64,000 bases of DNA, from positions 1 through 64,000 of the forward strand of contig NZ_JAHUWJ010000023.1 in NCBI RefSeq assembly GCF_019219075.1, given 5' to 3'. Positions 17,181-25,914 of this stretch are shown piece after piece. Under the pieces are notes generated by a model that did not search any database, was not told the DNA's origin, and saw only the letters and a list, made by a program, of their open reading frames with translations. The DNA comes from Chitinophaga sp. sic0106. Its GTDB lineage: Bacteria > Bacteroidota > Bacteroidia > Chitinophagales > Chitinophagaceae. How positions within the stretch are numbered: position 1 is the stretch's first letter; every line of letters starts with the position of its first letter. The translations under genes were made by a program, and so were the position numbers.

Positions 17181-18344
17181 ATGAACAAACAAGAAGTAAT
17201 TGAACTGTTCAGGAAATTCGATGCCGGTACCATCACTGAACAGGAGCGGCTTACCTGGGAAAATTGGTGTAATCACACCTCTCTTGAAGCATTTGAAGAA
17301 ATGCTCCGGGAGGCATTCCCTGAGCGTGCTTTTCGGCAAGGGCAATTACTTCCCCACCGGCAGGAGGCAGTGGAAGCGCAGTTAAGTGAAGCAGAAAGAA
17401 GAGATGCAGCCCCGGTTGTTCCCATGCGTGGCTGGCGTTGGGCTGCAGCCGCTGCAGTATTGCTGATGGCAGGTGCCACCTGGTGGTATACCAACAGCAG
17501 GCCGACTGCCGTAATAGACTACTTCCAGGCAGCGGCGAAAATTCAACCGGGTAGCCAGGGAGCCATGTTAACACTGGCCAATGGTCAACAAGTGCTGCTT
17601 GATAGTCTGGGCAATGGTGTCATCACTGCGCAGCAGGGCACTAACCTGGTCATGGACGCAGGCAAGCTGAAATACGATGTAGTAAAAGAAGACCAGGAAA
17701 AAATAGCCTGGAATACAATTACCACCCCGCGGTCGAGGCAGTTTACGCTGATATTGCCGGATGGCACGATGTTGTGGATGAACGCGGCCAGCTCCGTAAA
17801 ATTCCCGGTAAGCTTTACCGGAAACGAAAGACGCATCGAAGTAAGCGGAGAGGTATACCTGGAAGTGGTACAAGCGTCGAATCAACCTTTCTATGTTTCG
17901 CTACCGGATCAAACAACGGTTGAAGTACTGGGCACCAGCTTTAATATCAGTGCCTACAACGATGATCAAGATATTGCAGCTACCCTCATAACAGGAGCGA
18001 TCAATGTAAATACAAAGGATAAAAAAACACAGCTGAAACCGGGGCAGCAAGCCTTGGTGAATGAAAATGGCAGCCAGCTAAGGATAAATACAAATCCGGA
18101 CCTTACCAAGGTAATGGCCTGGAAAAACCGACTATTCAATTTCGAAGGCGCCAATATAAAAGATGTCATGAAGCAATTATCCAGGTGGTATGATATCGAA
18201 GTGATATATGAAGGGATCCCTCCTGATATTAACTTCGGTGGAAAACTGAGTATGGATATGAGTCTGGACGGAATACTACATGCGTTGAAAGACGCAGAAG
18301 TCCATTTTAAACTGGAAGGACGCCAACTAACTATTATGCCGTAG
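17181..18344 (+). CDS. FecR-family anti-sigma factor
   Basis: 387 residues. A cytoplasmic N-terminal region (about 1-80) binds the sigma factor. One membrane helix follows (WAAAAAVLLMAGATWW, about 84-100), then the periplasmic FecR domain (about 150-270, with FTLILPDGTMLWMNAASSVK), and a C-terminal DUF4974 domain (about 310-387). It holds the adjacent ECF sigma factor inactive until the outer-membrane receptor signals substrate. The SusC two genes away has an STN domain, which contacts this class of protein. Confidence 0.94.
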   Translation: MNKQEVIELFRKFDAGTITEQERLTWENWCNHTSLEAFEEMLREAFPERAFRQGQLLPHRQEAVEAQLSEAERRDAAPVVPMRGWRWAAAAAVLLMAGATWWYTNSRPTAVIDYFQAAAKIQPGSQGAMLTLANGQQVLLDSLGNGVITAQQGTNLVMDAGKLKYDVVKEDQEKIAWNTITTPRSRQFTLILPDGTMLWMNAASSVKFPVSFTGNERRIEVSGEVYLEVVQASNQPFYVSLPDQTTVEVLGTSFNISAYNDDQDIAATLITGAINVNTKDKKTQLKPGQQALVNENGSQLRINTNPDLTKVMAWKNRLFNFEGANIKDVMKQLSRWYDIEVIYEGIPPDINFGGKLSMDMSLDGILHALKDAEVHFKLEGRQLTIMP

Positions 18345-18629
18345 CCTATACTGAAGCGATGGCCACTAACTTATGGGATGACAAACTAAACTAAAATCAT
18401 AGACTGTAAATCAAGTAATTAAATCTAACTAAGTACCAACATTACTGGTGAACGTTGAGCAATGAACTGTCGGACAGGTCCGGTTAGGGAGTGGCTTGCC
18501 TTCACCCATCAACCAACCAAATGGAACAAAAAAGCCGGAAGAGAACTTCGACCCTCGCTTCCGGCATAAGTTCCAGCTGGAAAATCGTCGTATACAACAA
18601 CATTTTAAAACCAAAACCCAACCAAAATT
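18345..18629 (+). promoter_or_regulatory. Leader and promoter region of the SusC operon
   Basis: No gene is supported here. The region must hold the promoter used by the ECF sigma factor, but that motif cannot be identified from one example. A hairpin occurs at 18534-18565. Short ORFs crossing it overlap the SusC gene in other frames and look like shadows. Confidence 0.4.
18534..18565 (+). repeat. Hairpin in the SusC leader
   Basis: Perfect 8-bp arms 18534-18541 and 18558-18565 (GCCGGAAG / CTTCCGGC), preceded by a run of A on the plus strand. Seen on the minus strand it resembles a terminator with T-run. It lies 64 bases before the SusC start and could be a leader structure or block antisense transcription. 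Confidence 0.5.
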
Positions 18630-21600
18630 ATGCAAAAATCTGCAAACCGTTCTACGGTTTTGTGGCCGGGATTTATACGCTGGCTACGCCAGAACGGCGC
18701 TCTAAAACATTACTTGTTGGTGATGAAGCTTACCGCTATTATAATGTGCTTTTCGCTGCTGCATGTATATGCGACTACCTTTTCTCAGTCAGTGACGGTC
18801 TCCGCAAAAGGGGTATCGCTGAAAACAATTTTCTCTGCCATAGAAAAGCAGACAGGATACGTAGTGTTCTACAATAAAGCTTTACTGGAAAATACCAGAG
18901 GGGTAACAGTGAAGGCAGAAGGTATGCCGCTAAGATCCTTTCTGGATCAGGTATTCGCCAATCAACCGCTGAACTATCGCATTGATGGGCAAAATATTGT
19001 CCTTATGCGTAAAACGATGTTAGCCGATAATGTTCCGGTATGGGCCATAGCGCTCCCGATTGTTATATCCGGTAAAATCTCAGATGCGGCAGGCAATAAT
19101 CTGCCGGGTGCCACGGTATATATAAAAGGTAAAAAAGATCATTTTGCTGTATCAGATGCCAAAGGTAATTACTCGCTGAAATGTATGGAAGGAGATGTAC
19201 TGGTGTTTTCATATGTCGGTTACAAGTCGCACGAAATAATAGCTAAAACCACCTCCACCATCAACGTAGTATTACAGGATGATCAGCAAAACATCAAAGA
19301 TGTGGTTATAACTGGTATGATGGTGCGTAAAAAAGAAAGCTTCACCGGTGCAACTGCTTCTTTTACGGGTGATCAACTGAAAACTGTCAATAATCAGGAC
19401 ATCGTTTCCAGCCTCAAATTACTGGACCCTTCCTTCGTACAGATAGAGAATAACCTGGCAGGCTCTAATCCTAACGTTTTACCAACAATTGAGCTGCGTG
19501 GTCAAACCAGCATCAGCAGTGCAGGTATACGGGATCGTTTTTCCAACGACCCCAATCAGCCGCTATTTATACTGAATGGTTTTGAAACAACCTTACAAAC
19601 CATCGTAGATCTGGATATCAACCTCGTAGCTTCTGTTACCATTCTCAAAGATGCCGCTTCCACAGCAATATATGGTTCCAGAGCTTCCAACGGAGTAATA
19701 GTAGTAGAAACCAAGAAACCAGTTCCAGGCAGACTGCGGGTAAACTACACCGCCGACCTGCAGGTGGAAATGCCGGACCTTTCTTCCTATAACATGATGA
19801 ATGCGAGTGAAAAACTTCAGTTTGAGAAACTGGCCGGTGCTTACGTCGAAAGAGCCAACAACCCACAGTACCAGGTATACCTGGATACCATTTACAATGC
19901 ACATCTTAGAAACGTATTGCGTGGTGTAAATACTTATTGGTTAGATAAACCCCTGCAAACAGGTATTACACAGCGACATGCCGTGAATGCTTCTGGTGGA
20001 GATGCAATATTCCAATATGAAGTAGGGTTCAACTATCGCGCTAACTCCGGTACCATGATAGGTTCCAAACATAACGACTGGGGTGTTACCCTGAACCTGT
20101 TCTATAATACTGACCGTATCAGGATCGGTAATATGGCCTACGTGAGTGGTAATAACCTGGCCAACTCTCCCTATGGCAGCTTCGCCACCTGGGCAAACGC
20201 CAATCCTTACTATGAAATCCCTTCGGATAATTCCACACCATACCTGGAAAAAATCCGGACAGGGTACACCCCTATGGACAGGAATATCATGAATCCTTAC
20301 TATAACGCAGGATTAGGTAGTTATGATAAAGGTAACGGCTATACGATTACTGATAATTTCCAGGTAAATATCGATGTAAGCAAACACTTCAGAATACAGG
20401 GTAATGGGCAGGTGCAGAAAGCAATGACAGAATCCTCGACATTCATATCTGCCTTAAATACCCAATACCTTACGCAGCAGGACCCAATGCTGCGAGGCTC
20501 CTACACTTTTGCCCGTCAAACGCCATTCTCTTATAATGCCAACGTAAGTGCCACCTATTCTCAAATGCTGGCACAGCGCCACTCGCTTACCGCCTATGCG
20601 CGCGCCGAAGCCGCTGAAAACAGAAACAGTGCCAACGGATATAAGGCGATAGGTTTCCCTAATATCAGTAACGGTAACCCCGCTTTTGCGTATGGTTACG
20701 AACAAAGCGGTGTACCTAATGTCGCCAACAGTGTAATCAGAAGAAACTCTTTCATCGGCTCTGTGAACTACTCCTTTGATGGCAGGTATAACGTAGATCT
20801 CAACGCCAGCTTTGATGGCTCTACCGCCTTTGGTTCCAATAAACGCTATCAGCCATACTATTCTGTAGGAGGTAGCTGGAACCTGCATAAGGAAAAGTTT
20901 ATTAAATCACTTGGCATATTCGATAACCTGCGTTTACGCGGAAACGTTGGACTTACCGGCAACCAAAATTTTGGTAATGTAAGTGAATCAGTATTTAAAT
21001 ACTATTCGGCTATCAACGGATTTGGGCAGGGTGTATACCTCAGCGCTTTAGGTGCTCCGGACCTGAAATGGCAAAACACTTTACAAACCAGCTTTGGCCT
21101 GGATGCAGACCTGCTCAAAGGCAAAGTAAAACTCCAGGTAAATGGTTATCGTAAATTGACTGATCCATTGGTGGTGGCCATCACGTTGCCATCCTCCACT
21201 GGCTTAAGCAATTATCCGTTTAACGCCGGTACCTCCGTTGTAAATGGCTGGGAATTCATGGCCACCGTATTCCCGATTTTCAAACCTAATGTAGCATGGT
21301 CCGTGGGTATCACCGGTGCTTTACTCAAACAGCATTACGAAAACTTCAATAATAAGCTGGCAGGGTTGAACAAAGACTTGCAAAAAAGTAATTCACTAAC
21401 AAGATATAGAGATGGTTACAGCTCTTATGACCTCTGGGCAGTAGTGTCGCAAGGCATTGATCCTGCAACCGGCAGAGAAGTGTTTTTACGCAAAGATGGC
21501 CAGCAAACATTTGTATATGATGCTACTGACCAGGTAAGAGTAGGAACCACTAATCCAAAAGCGCAGGGCGCTTTCAACTCTTCATTGACTTATTATGGTT

Positions 21601-22019
21601 TCAGGGCCAGCATTTTCTTCAGCTATATCTACAGCAAGGATCAGTTCAATACGGTCCTGTATAACAAAGTTGAAAATATCACTTACGCTCAGCTATCCAA
21701 TAACCAGGATAAAAGAGCACTGTATGACCGCTGGAAGCAGCCGGGAGATATGGTTGCTTTTAAGAGCATTGCAGAAAGCAAATCAACGCCAATTTCCTCC
21801 CGCTTTATTCAAAATGAAAATACCATTTCTCTGTCTTCATTCAACATAGGATATGAGTTCAGGGACAAACCATGGCTGAGTAAAGCAAGTCTGGCCGCGT
21901 TGAACCTCAGCGCGTTTACCAATGATTTGTTCTATATCTCCACCATAAAAAGAGAAAGGGGAATTGAGTATCCGTTCGCGAGATCTGTATCCTTCAGTCT
22001 CAGAGCAACTTTCAAATAA
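18630..22019 (+). CDS. SusC/RagA-family TonB-dependent receptor with STN domain
   Basis: 1129 residues. A long signal region (hydrophobic core about residues 29-48) is followed by an STN domain (about 55-125; LKTIFSAIEKQTGYVVFYN). Then come a carboxypeptidase-regulatory-like domain (about 145-225; GKISDAAGNNLPGATVYIKG), a plug domain with the SusC-type TSISSAGIRDRF and ASTAIYGSRASNGVIVVET motifs, and a large barrel ending in SFSLRATFK. It forms the TonB-energised channel partnered by the SusD lid encoded next. The STN domain links it to the FecR/sigma pair upstream. The substrate is unknown; no carbohydrate-active enzyme is adjacent. Confidence 0.96.
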   Translation: MQKSANRSTVLWPGFIRWLRQNGALKHYLLVMKLTAIIMCFSLLHVYATTFSQSVTVSAKGVSLKTIFSAIEKQTGYVVFYNKALLENTRGVTVKAEGMPLRSFLDQVFANQPLNYRIDGQNIVLMRKTMLADNVPVWAIALPIVISGKISDAAGNNLPGATVYIKGKKDHFAVSDAKGNYSLKCMEGDVLVFSYVGYKSHEIIAKTTSTINVVLQDDQQNIKDVVITGMMVRKKESFTGATASFTGDQLKTVNNQDIVSSLKLLDPSFVQIENNLAGSNPNVLPTIELRGQTSISSAGIRDRFSNDPNQPLFILNGFETTLQTIVDLDINLVASVTILKDAASTAIYGSRASNGVIVVETKKPVPGRLRVNYTADLQVEMPDLSSYNMMNASEKLQFEKLAGAYVERANNPQYQVYLDTIYNAHLRNVLRGVNTYWLDKPLQTGITQRHAVNASGGDAIFQYEVGFNYRANSGTMIGSKHNDWGVTLNLFYNTDRIRIGNMAYVSGNNLANSPYGSFATWANANPYYEIPSDNSTPYLEKIRTGYTPMDRNIMNPYYNAGLGSYDKGNGYTITDNFQVNIDVSKHFRIQGNGQVQKAMTESSTFISALNTQYLTQQDPMLRGSYTFARQTPFSYNANVSATYSQMLAQRHSLTAYARAEAAENRNSANGYKAIGFPNISNGNPAFAYGYEQSGVPNVANSVIRRNSFIGSVNYSFDGRYNVDLNASFDGSTAFGSNKRYQPYYSVGGSWNLHKEKFIKSLGIFDNLRLRGNVGLTGNQNFGNVSESVFKYYSAINGFGQGVYLSALGAPDLKWQNTLQTSFGLDADLLKGKVKLQVNGYRKLTDPLVVAITLPSSTGLSNYPFNAGTSVVNGWEFMATVFPIFKPNVAWSVGITGALLKQHYENFNNKLAGLNKDLQKSNSLTRYRDGYSSYDLWAVVSQGIDPATGREVFLRKDGQQTFVYDATDQVRVGTTNPKAQGAFNSSLTYYGFRASIFFSYIYSKDQFNTVLYNKVENITYAQLSNNQDKRALYDRWKQPGDMVAFKSIAESKSTPISSRFIQNENTISLSSFNIGYEFRDKPWLSKASLAALNLSAFTNDLFYISTIKRERGIEYPFARSVSFSLRATFK

Positions 22020-22036
22020 TTCCTAAAACTGACAGT

Positions 22037-23467
22037 ATGAAAATTTACATATATACGTTGGCGTTAGCAGGATTGCTGCTTTCCGGCTGCAAAAAGTGGA
22101 TGGACGTAAAACCGGAAGATAAATTTCTCGAAGAACAGCTATTTAGTTCTAAACAGGGATTTGAAACCAGCATCAATGGATTCTACCTGGGGAATACAGA
22201 TGCTTCCTTATATGGCGGCGCACTTACCATGACCACTATGGATATCATGGCACAGTTATACAGCGCTTCTTTCAGTGATAAAAATCCGAATTATGCCATG
22301 TCGTCACATGCCTATGGTGAGGATGTGGCGAAAGGTTTAATAGACAGAATCTGGACTAAACAGTTCGCCAATATCGCCGGATTAAACAATTTTATCGCCG
22401 CTGTGGATAAATATGGTGCCGTAATGGATTCGGCCAACCGGCAGCTTTACAGAGGAGAAGCGCTCGGACTCCGTGCCTTCTACTACCTCGACCTGGTACG
22501 TATGTTCACACCTGCATACACCCAGGATTCGATGATTCAACTGATGCCATATTATACGAAGGTATCAAACGATATTTCTCCTTTTTATCCTACCAAACAG
22601 GTGATGCAGTTTATCCTGGATGACCTCACTAAAGCTGAGCAGTTATTACTGGCATCAGATCCTGCTGTGAAACAGGCAAGGGTAAGTCAGTCGACCATGG
22701 AATTTCCCCGCACTACCCGAAACTACCGTATGAACTACTATGCGGTAAAGGCACTGAAAGCCAGGGCGTATATGTGGATGGGGGATAAACCTGCCGCACT
22801 CGCCGCAGCAAAGGCCCTGATAGCTGAGCAATCCAAATTCCCCTGGACCACCACCAATGATCTGAAAGATGCAGAATATTGCAATAAGATATTTGCGACT
22901 GAAATGATCATGGGGTTTGAATACACTAAACTGTTAGATGTATTCAATAATAATTTCATTTCTACATTGGATGGAACGGAGCTACTGGCGCCGGAAAGTA
23001 GTGGCGCATTTATTAACCAGACTGTATTTGAAGGTATATCCGGTGATTACCGTTATCAATATAACTGGAAGATTGTAGCAAAAGCCTTTCCTACTTTCGT
23101 GAAATACCAGGATACCAATACCAGTGGCTTCGCTTCCAACAGAACCGTTTCACTGATACGGATGGGGGAAATGTACCTGATTGCTGCGGAATGTGAGCCG
23201 GATCTGGCCGCTGCAAGAGGCTATTTGAATGAATTGCGCATCAAACGCAATTTTGGCGCCCTGGCCGACAATGCTACTGCTGTAGACGTCACCACCGCTA
23301 TCATGAAAGAATACAGAAGGGAATTTATCGGGGAAGGGCAATTGTTCTATTTCTACAAGAGAACAAAAGCCGGGTCTATTATAGCTGGTAATACGAATAA
23401 AGCAATTACCATGACAGATGTTAAATACACGCTTCCTATTCCATTATCTGAAACTACTCCAAGATAA
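22037..23467 (+). CDS. SusD/RagB-family nutrient-binding lipoprotein
   Basis: 476 residues beginning 17 bases after susC. Lipobox LLLSGC near residue 18. The SusD fold is shown by the N-terminal KKWMDVKPEDKFLEEQLF segment, the TPR-like stretch with GEALGLRAFYYLDLVRMF, and the C-terminal RMGEMYLIAAE and GYLNELRIKR motifs. It acts as the surface-exposed lid of the SusC channel and binds the substrate. It is cotranscribed with its SusC and two following lipoproteins. Confidence 0.95.
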   Translation: MKIYIYTLALAGLLLSGCKKWMDVKPEDKFLEEQLFSSKQGFETSINGFYLGNTDASLYGGALTMTTMDIMAQLYSASFSDKNPNYAMSSHAYGEDVAKGLIDRIWTKQFANIAGLNNFIAAVDKYGAVMDSANRQLYRGEALGLRAFYYLDLVRMFTPAYTQDSMIQLMPYYTKVSNDISPFYPTKQVMQFILDDLTKAEQLLLASDPAVKQARVSQSTMEFPRTTRNYRMNYYAVKALKARAYMWMGDKPAALAAAKALIAEQSKFPWTTTNDLKDAEYCNKIFATEMIMGFEYTKLLDVFNNNFISTLDGTELLAPESSGAFINQTVFEGISGDYRYQYNWKIVAKAFPTFVKYQDTNTSGFASNRTVSLIRMGEMYLIAAECEPDLAAARGYLNELRIKRNFGALADNATAVDVTTAIMKEYRREFIGEGQLFYFYKRTKAGSIIAGNTNKAITMTDVKYTLPIPLSETTPR

Positions 23468-23488
23468 TCACTGGTAAAAACTGCTACC

Positions 23489-24286
23489 ATGAAAAAAGTA
23501 ATTTTATCCATACTGCTACTAACAGGTTTTTTTGCCTGTAAAAAGCAGGATATTGATGTATATGACAATGAGAAATCGGGCGCCAGTTTATATTTCCCTA
23601 TACAGGAAGTAGATTCCACCGGCGATATTTCCTTCTCCTTTGGTTATTTGAAATCAAGTGTCAGCGATACTGCTGTCCGTATCCTGGTAAGGATGTTAGG
23701 GGCACCTGTAGACTATGACAGACCCTACAATCTTAAAATAGCAGATACAAGTACTGCCACCAGCGAAATGTACAGTATTGCCAATAAAACACTGGCCATT
23801 CCGGCAGGGAAAACGGCTGATACGGTGGTGATCAACCTGCACCGTGCTGCAGCCTTACGTACCAAAGGTTATATGCTCAACCTGGAACTCCGGGAGAACG
23901 AGCATTTCGGGGTGAAGTATTATAACAATATTGTAACGCCTGGTAGTAGCACGCCTCAGCGCTATTACACCCGCATGCGGGTAATGATAGATGATATTGC
24001 CGGAGCGCCTGCCTGGTGGCGCCAGGGGAATACCTATTATTCCCTGATCACTACCTATTTCGGTACTTTCAGTACGCTCAAGTTCCAGTTGATCCTCACC
24101 TACTACAACGCGGATGCAGCGGAATTAACCGGCACTTCCAACTGGCCTCAGGTCAATGGAAATCTCTATCGCATTATTGCCTGGGCCAGCGGACTTAAAG
24201 CCTACTTAACATTGATGCAGGCACAAGGGACTCCCGTATTGGAGGCCGATGGTTCTCTCATGAAAATGGGTACAGGTGCGAAATAA
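23489..24286 (+). CDS. DUF4843-type lipoprotein
   Basis: 265 residues with lipobox LTGFFAC near residue 18. The sequence after the signal (DVYDNEKSGASLYFP, then SFGYL) and the beta-rich body fit the DUF4843 family, commonly encoded directly after SusC/SusD. No catalytic motif is visible. It is probably an accessory surface lipoprotein of the transport complex. It lies 21 bases after susD and 24 before the next lipoprotein. Confidence 0.8.
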   Translation: MKKVILSILLLTGFFACKKQDIDVYDNEKSGASLYFPIQEVDSTGDISFSFGYLKSSVSDTAVRILVRMLGAPVDYDRPYNLKIADTSTATSEMYSIANKTLAIPAGKTADTVVINLHRAAALRTKGYMLNLELRENEHFGVKYYNNIVTPGSSTPQRYYTRMRVMIDDIAGAPAWWRQGNTYYSLITTYFGTFSTLKFQLILTYYNADAAELTGTSNWPQVNGNLYRIIAWASGLKAYLTLMQAQGTPVLEADGSLMKMGTGAK

Positions 24287-24310
24287 TTATTCATCATTTA
24301 CAAGGATCAT

Positions 24311-25858
24311 ATGTATCGCCATATAAATATTTTTACTTTCGTAGTGATGGCTACCGTCGCTATATTTTCAGGCTGCCGGAAGGACCTCGGGAATTACGAT
24401 TATCATACCATCAACAACGCTACCATCAGTGGTATCAATACTGATTATGAAGTGCGGCAGGGAAGCCTGTTGCAAATCAATCCTGTGCTCTCCTTTACCA
24501 TGGAGAAAGACACCAGTAGGTACAGTTATGAATGGTTTAGCCTGGATGTCACTGCGATTCCGGTTATCAGAAAGGTATTAGATACCACAAAAAACCTGGA
24601 TTGGGTTGTTTCGCTGCCGGCAAAGGATGCGAAATATAAATTGTATTACAGGATCACGGAAAGAAGCACCGGTCAAACCTGGGATACGCTCACTTGGCTG
24701 AAAGTATCTACCAACCTTGCTGATGGCTGGGCAGTTCTCAACGATGAAAATGGTACGGCGCGACTGGATTACCTGAACTATTTGCAGGCCTCCGATTCAT
24801 TTGAATACTACCGTGATATCCTGTCATCCCAACAGGCGGCTCCGCTGAAAGGGAAGCCAGTGGCCTTAAACTATTGGTACAGAAGAAATCCGTTTACACT
24901 TGCTTATTCAAAATCCATCGGTGTTAGTACAGATTACCAGACCATCCTTTTTAATACAAGCAATAACAAATTCTCCGATTATCAGGAATTATCAAAGTCA
25001 ATGGGGGCTTACTTTCCACCGCCTTACTACGCGTTAAGCGTGCAGTCAACCGGTAGGGTCGATAATATTGCTTTTATGTACGATAACCTGGGGAATTTGA
25101 GCCTTGAAAATGCGACCAGTATCGTTTCTTTTGGCAACCGGATTAATAAAATGTCGGATCAGACACCTTTTAAAATTTCCAGCTGGATTGTTACCGAGGC
25201 TGGGCAGGTGCCAAACTATGAGTTGTTATACGATACCGATAACAAAAGATTCATGGAGCACAGGGGCACTAATACCTACAGCACCATTGCCGCTAATTCC
25301 AATGCTAGTCCGGGCGTGCCACCATTATTTGATCCGGCACATATGGATATGGAGTTGTTGTACATGACGTATACGACTGCCATTGACGGCCGTGTATACG
25401 CCGTGTTTAAACATAACAGTGGCGCTATTTTCCTGGCCAGGATCAAGGTGGGCTACAGCACCTTTATACCATTGTCGTTTGATAATATTTCTGATTTTGC
25501 GCCTAACATTGCCAACGCCAGCCAGTTTGCCGTGGATCCTGTTGAAGGATACCTCTGCTATAACATTGGCTCAAAAGTATACAGGTATACGCCGGACAGA
25601 AAAACTAATGTGATGATTGCAGACTATGGCGATAAAGCTATTACCGTATTAAAATTCCAGCGAATAGTGCAGGGACTTTCCAACACACGTTATAAAGTAT
25701 ATGGTTCCAAACTGATGGTTTGCTCTTACAATGCCGCTGCACCGGCAGGTTCCGGCAAAATGGAGTTATATACCTTACCTAACCTGGATGGTGCTGTTAC
25801 GTTATACAAATCCTATACAGGCTTTGATAAAATTGTGAGCGTAACTTATCGGGAGTAA
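24311..25858 (+). CDS. PKD-like family surface lipoprotein
   Basis: 515 residues with lipobox IFSGC near residue 22. The N-terminal DLGNYDYHTINNATISGI segment and the PKD-like beta domain (about 30-130; YEWFSLDV) match the family usually found with DUF4843 lipoproteins in SusCD loci. The C-terminal part looks like a beta-propeller (repeats such as NIASNFAPNI-like and VYRYTPDRK). It is probably a surface substrate-binding protein. It is the last gene of the operon; a strong terminator follows. Loci of this type often carry a peptidase or thioredoxin gene, but none is present here. Confidence 0.75.
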   Translation: MYRHINIFTFVVMATVAIFSGCRKDLGNYDYHTINNATISGINTDYEVRQGSLLQINPVLSFTMEKDTSRYSYEWFSLDVTAIPVIRKVLDTTKNLDWVVSLPAKDAKYKLYYRITERSTGQTWDTLTWLKVSTNLADGWAVLNDENGTARLDYLNYLQASDSFEYYRDILSSQQAAPLKGKPVALNYWYRRNPFTLAYSKSIGVSTDYQTILFNTSNNKFSDYQELSKSMGAYFPPPYYALSVQSTGRVDNIAFMYDNLGNLSLENATSIVSFGNRINKMSDQTPFKISSWIVTEAGQVPNYELLYDTDNKRFMEHRGTNTYSTIAANSNASPGVPPLFDPAHMDMELLYMTYTTAIDGRVYAVFKHNSGAIFLARIKVGYSTFIPLSFDNISDFAPNIANASQFAVDPVEGYLCYNIGSKVYRYTPDRKTNVMIADYGDKAITVLKFQRIVQGLSNTRYKVYGSKLMVCSYNAAAPAGSGKMELYTLPNLDGAVTLYKSYTGFDKIVSVTYRE

Positions 25859-25879
25859 TATAATTCCCTATGCCCTATA

Positions 25880-25910
25880 AAAAAACCGGAACGTATTGTT
25901 CCGGTTTTTT
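25880..25910. terminator. Bidirectional terminator between convergent genes
   Basis: A perfect 13-bp stem (25880-25892 / 25898-25910) with A-run on the left and T-run on the right. It serves the PKD-like lipoprotein gene (plus) and the PorE-like gene (minus, stop at 25915). Confidence 0.9.
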
Positions 25911-25914
25911 GCTT

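Noticed and set aside
18491..18877. Alternative plus-strand frames over the SusC leader and signal region
   Set aside because: They overlap the SusC start in another frame and lose any sense after it.
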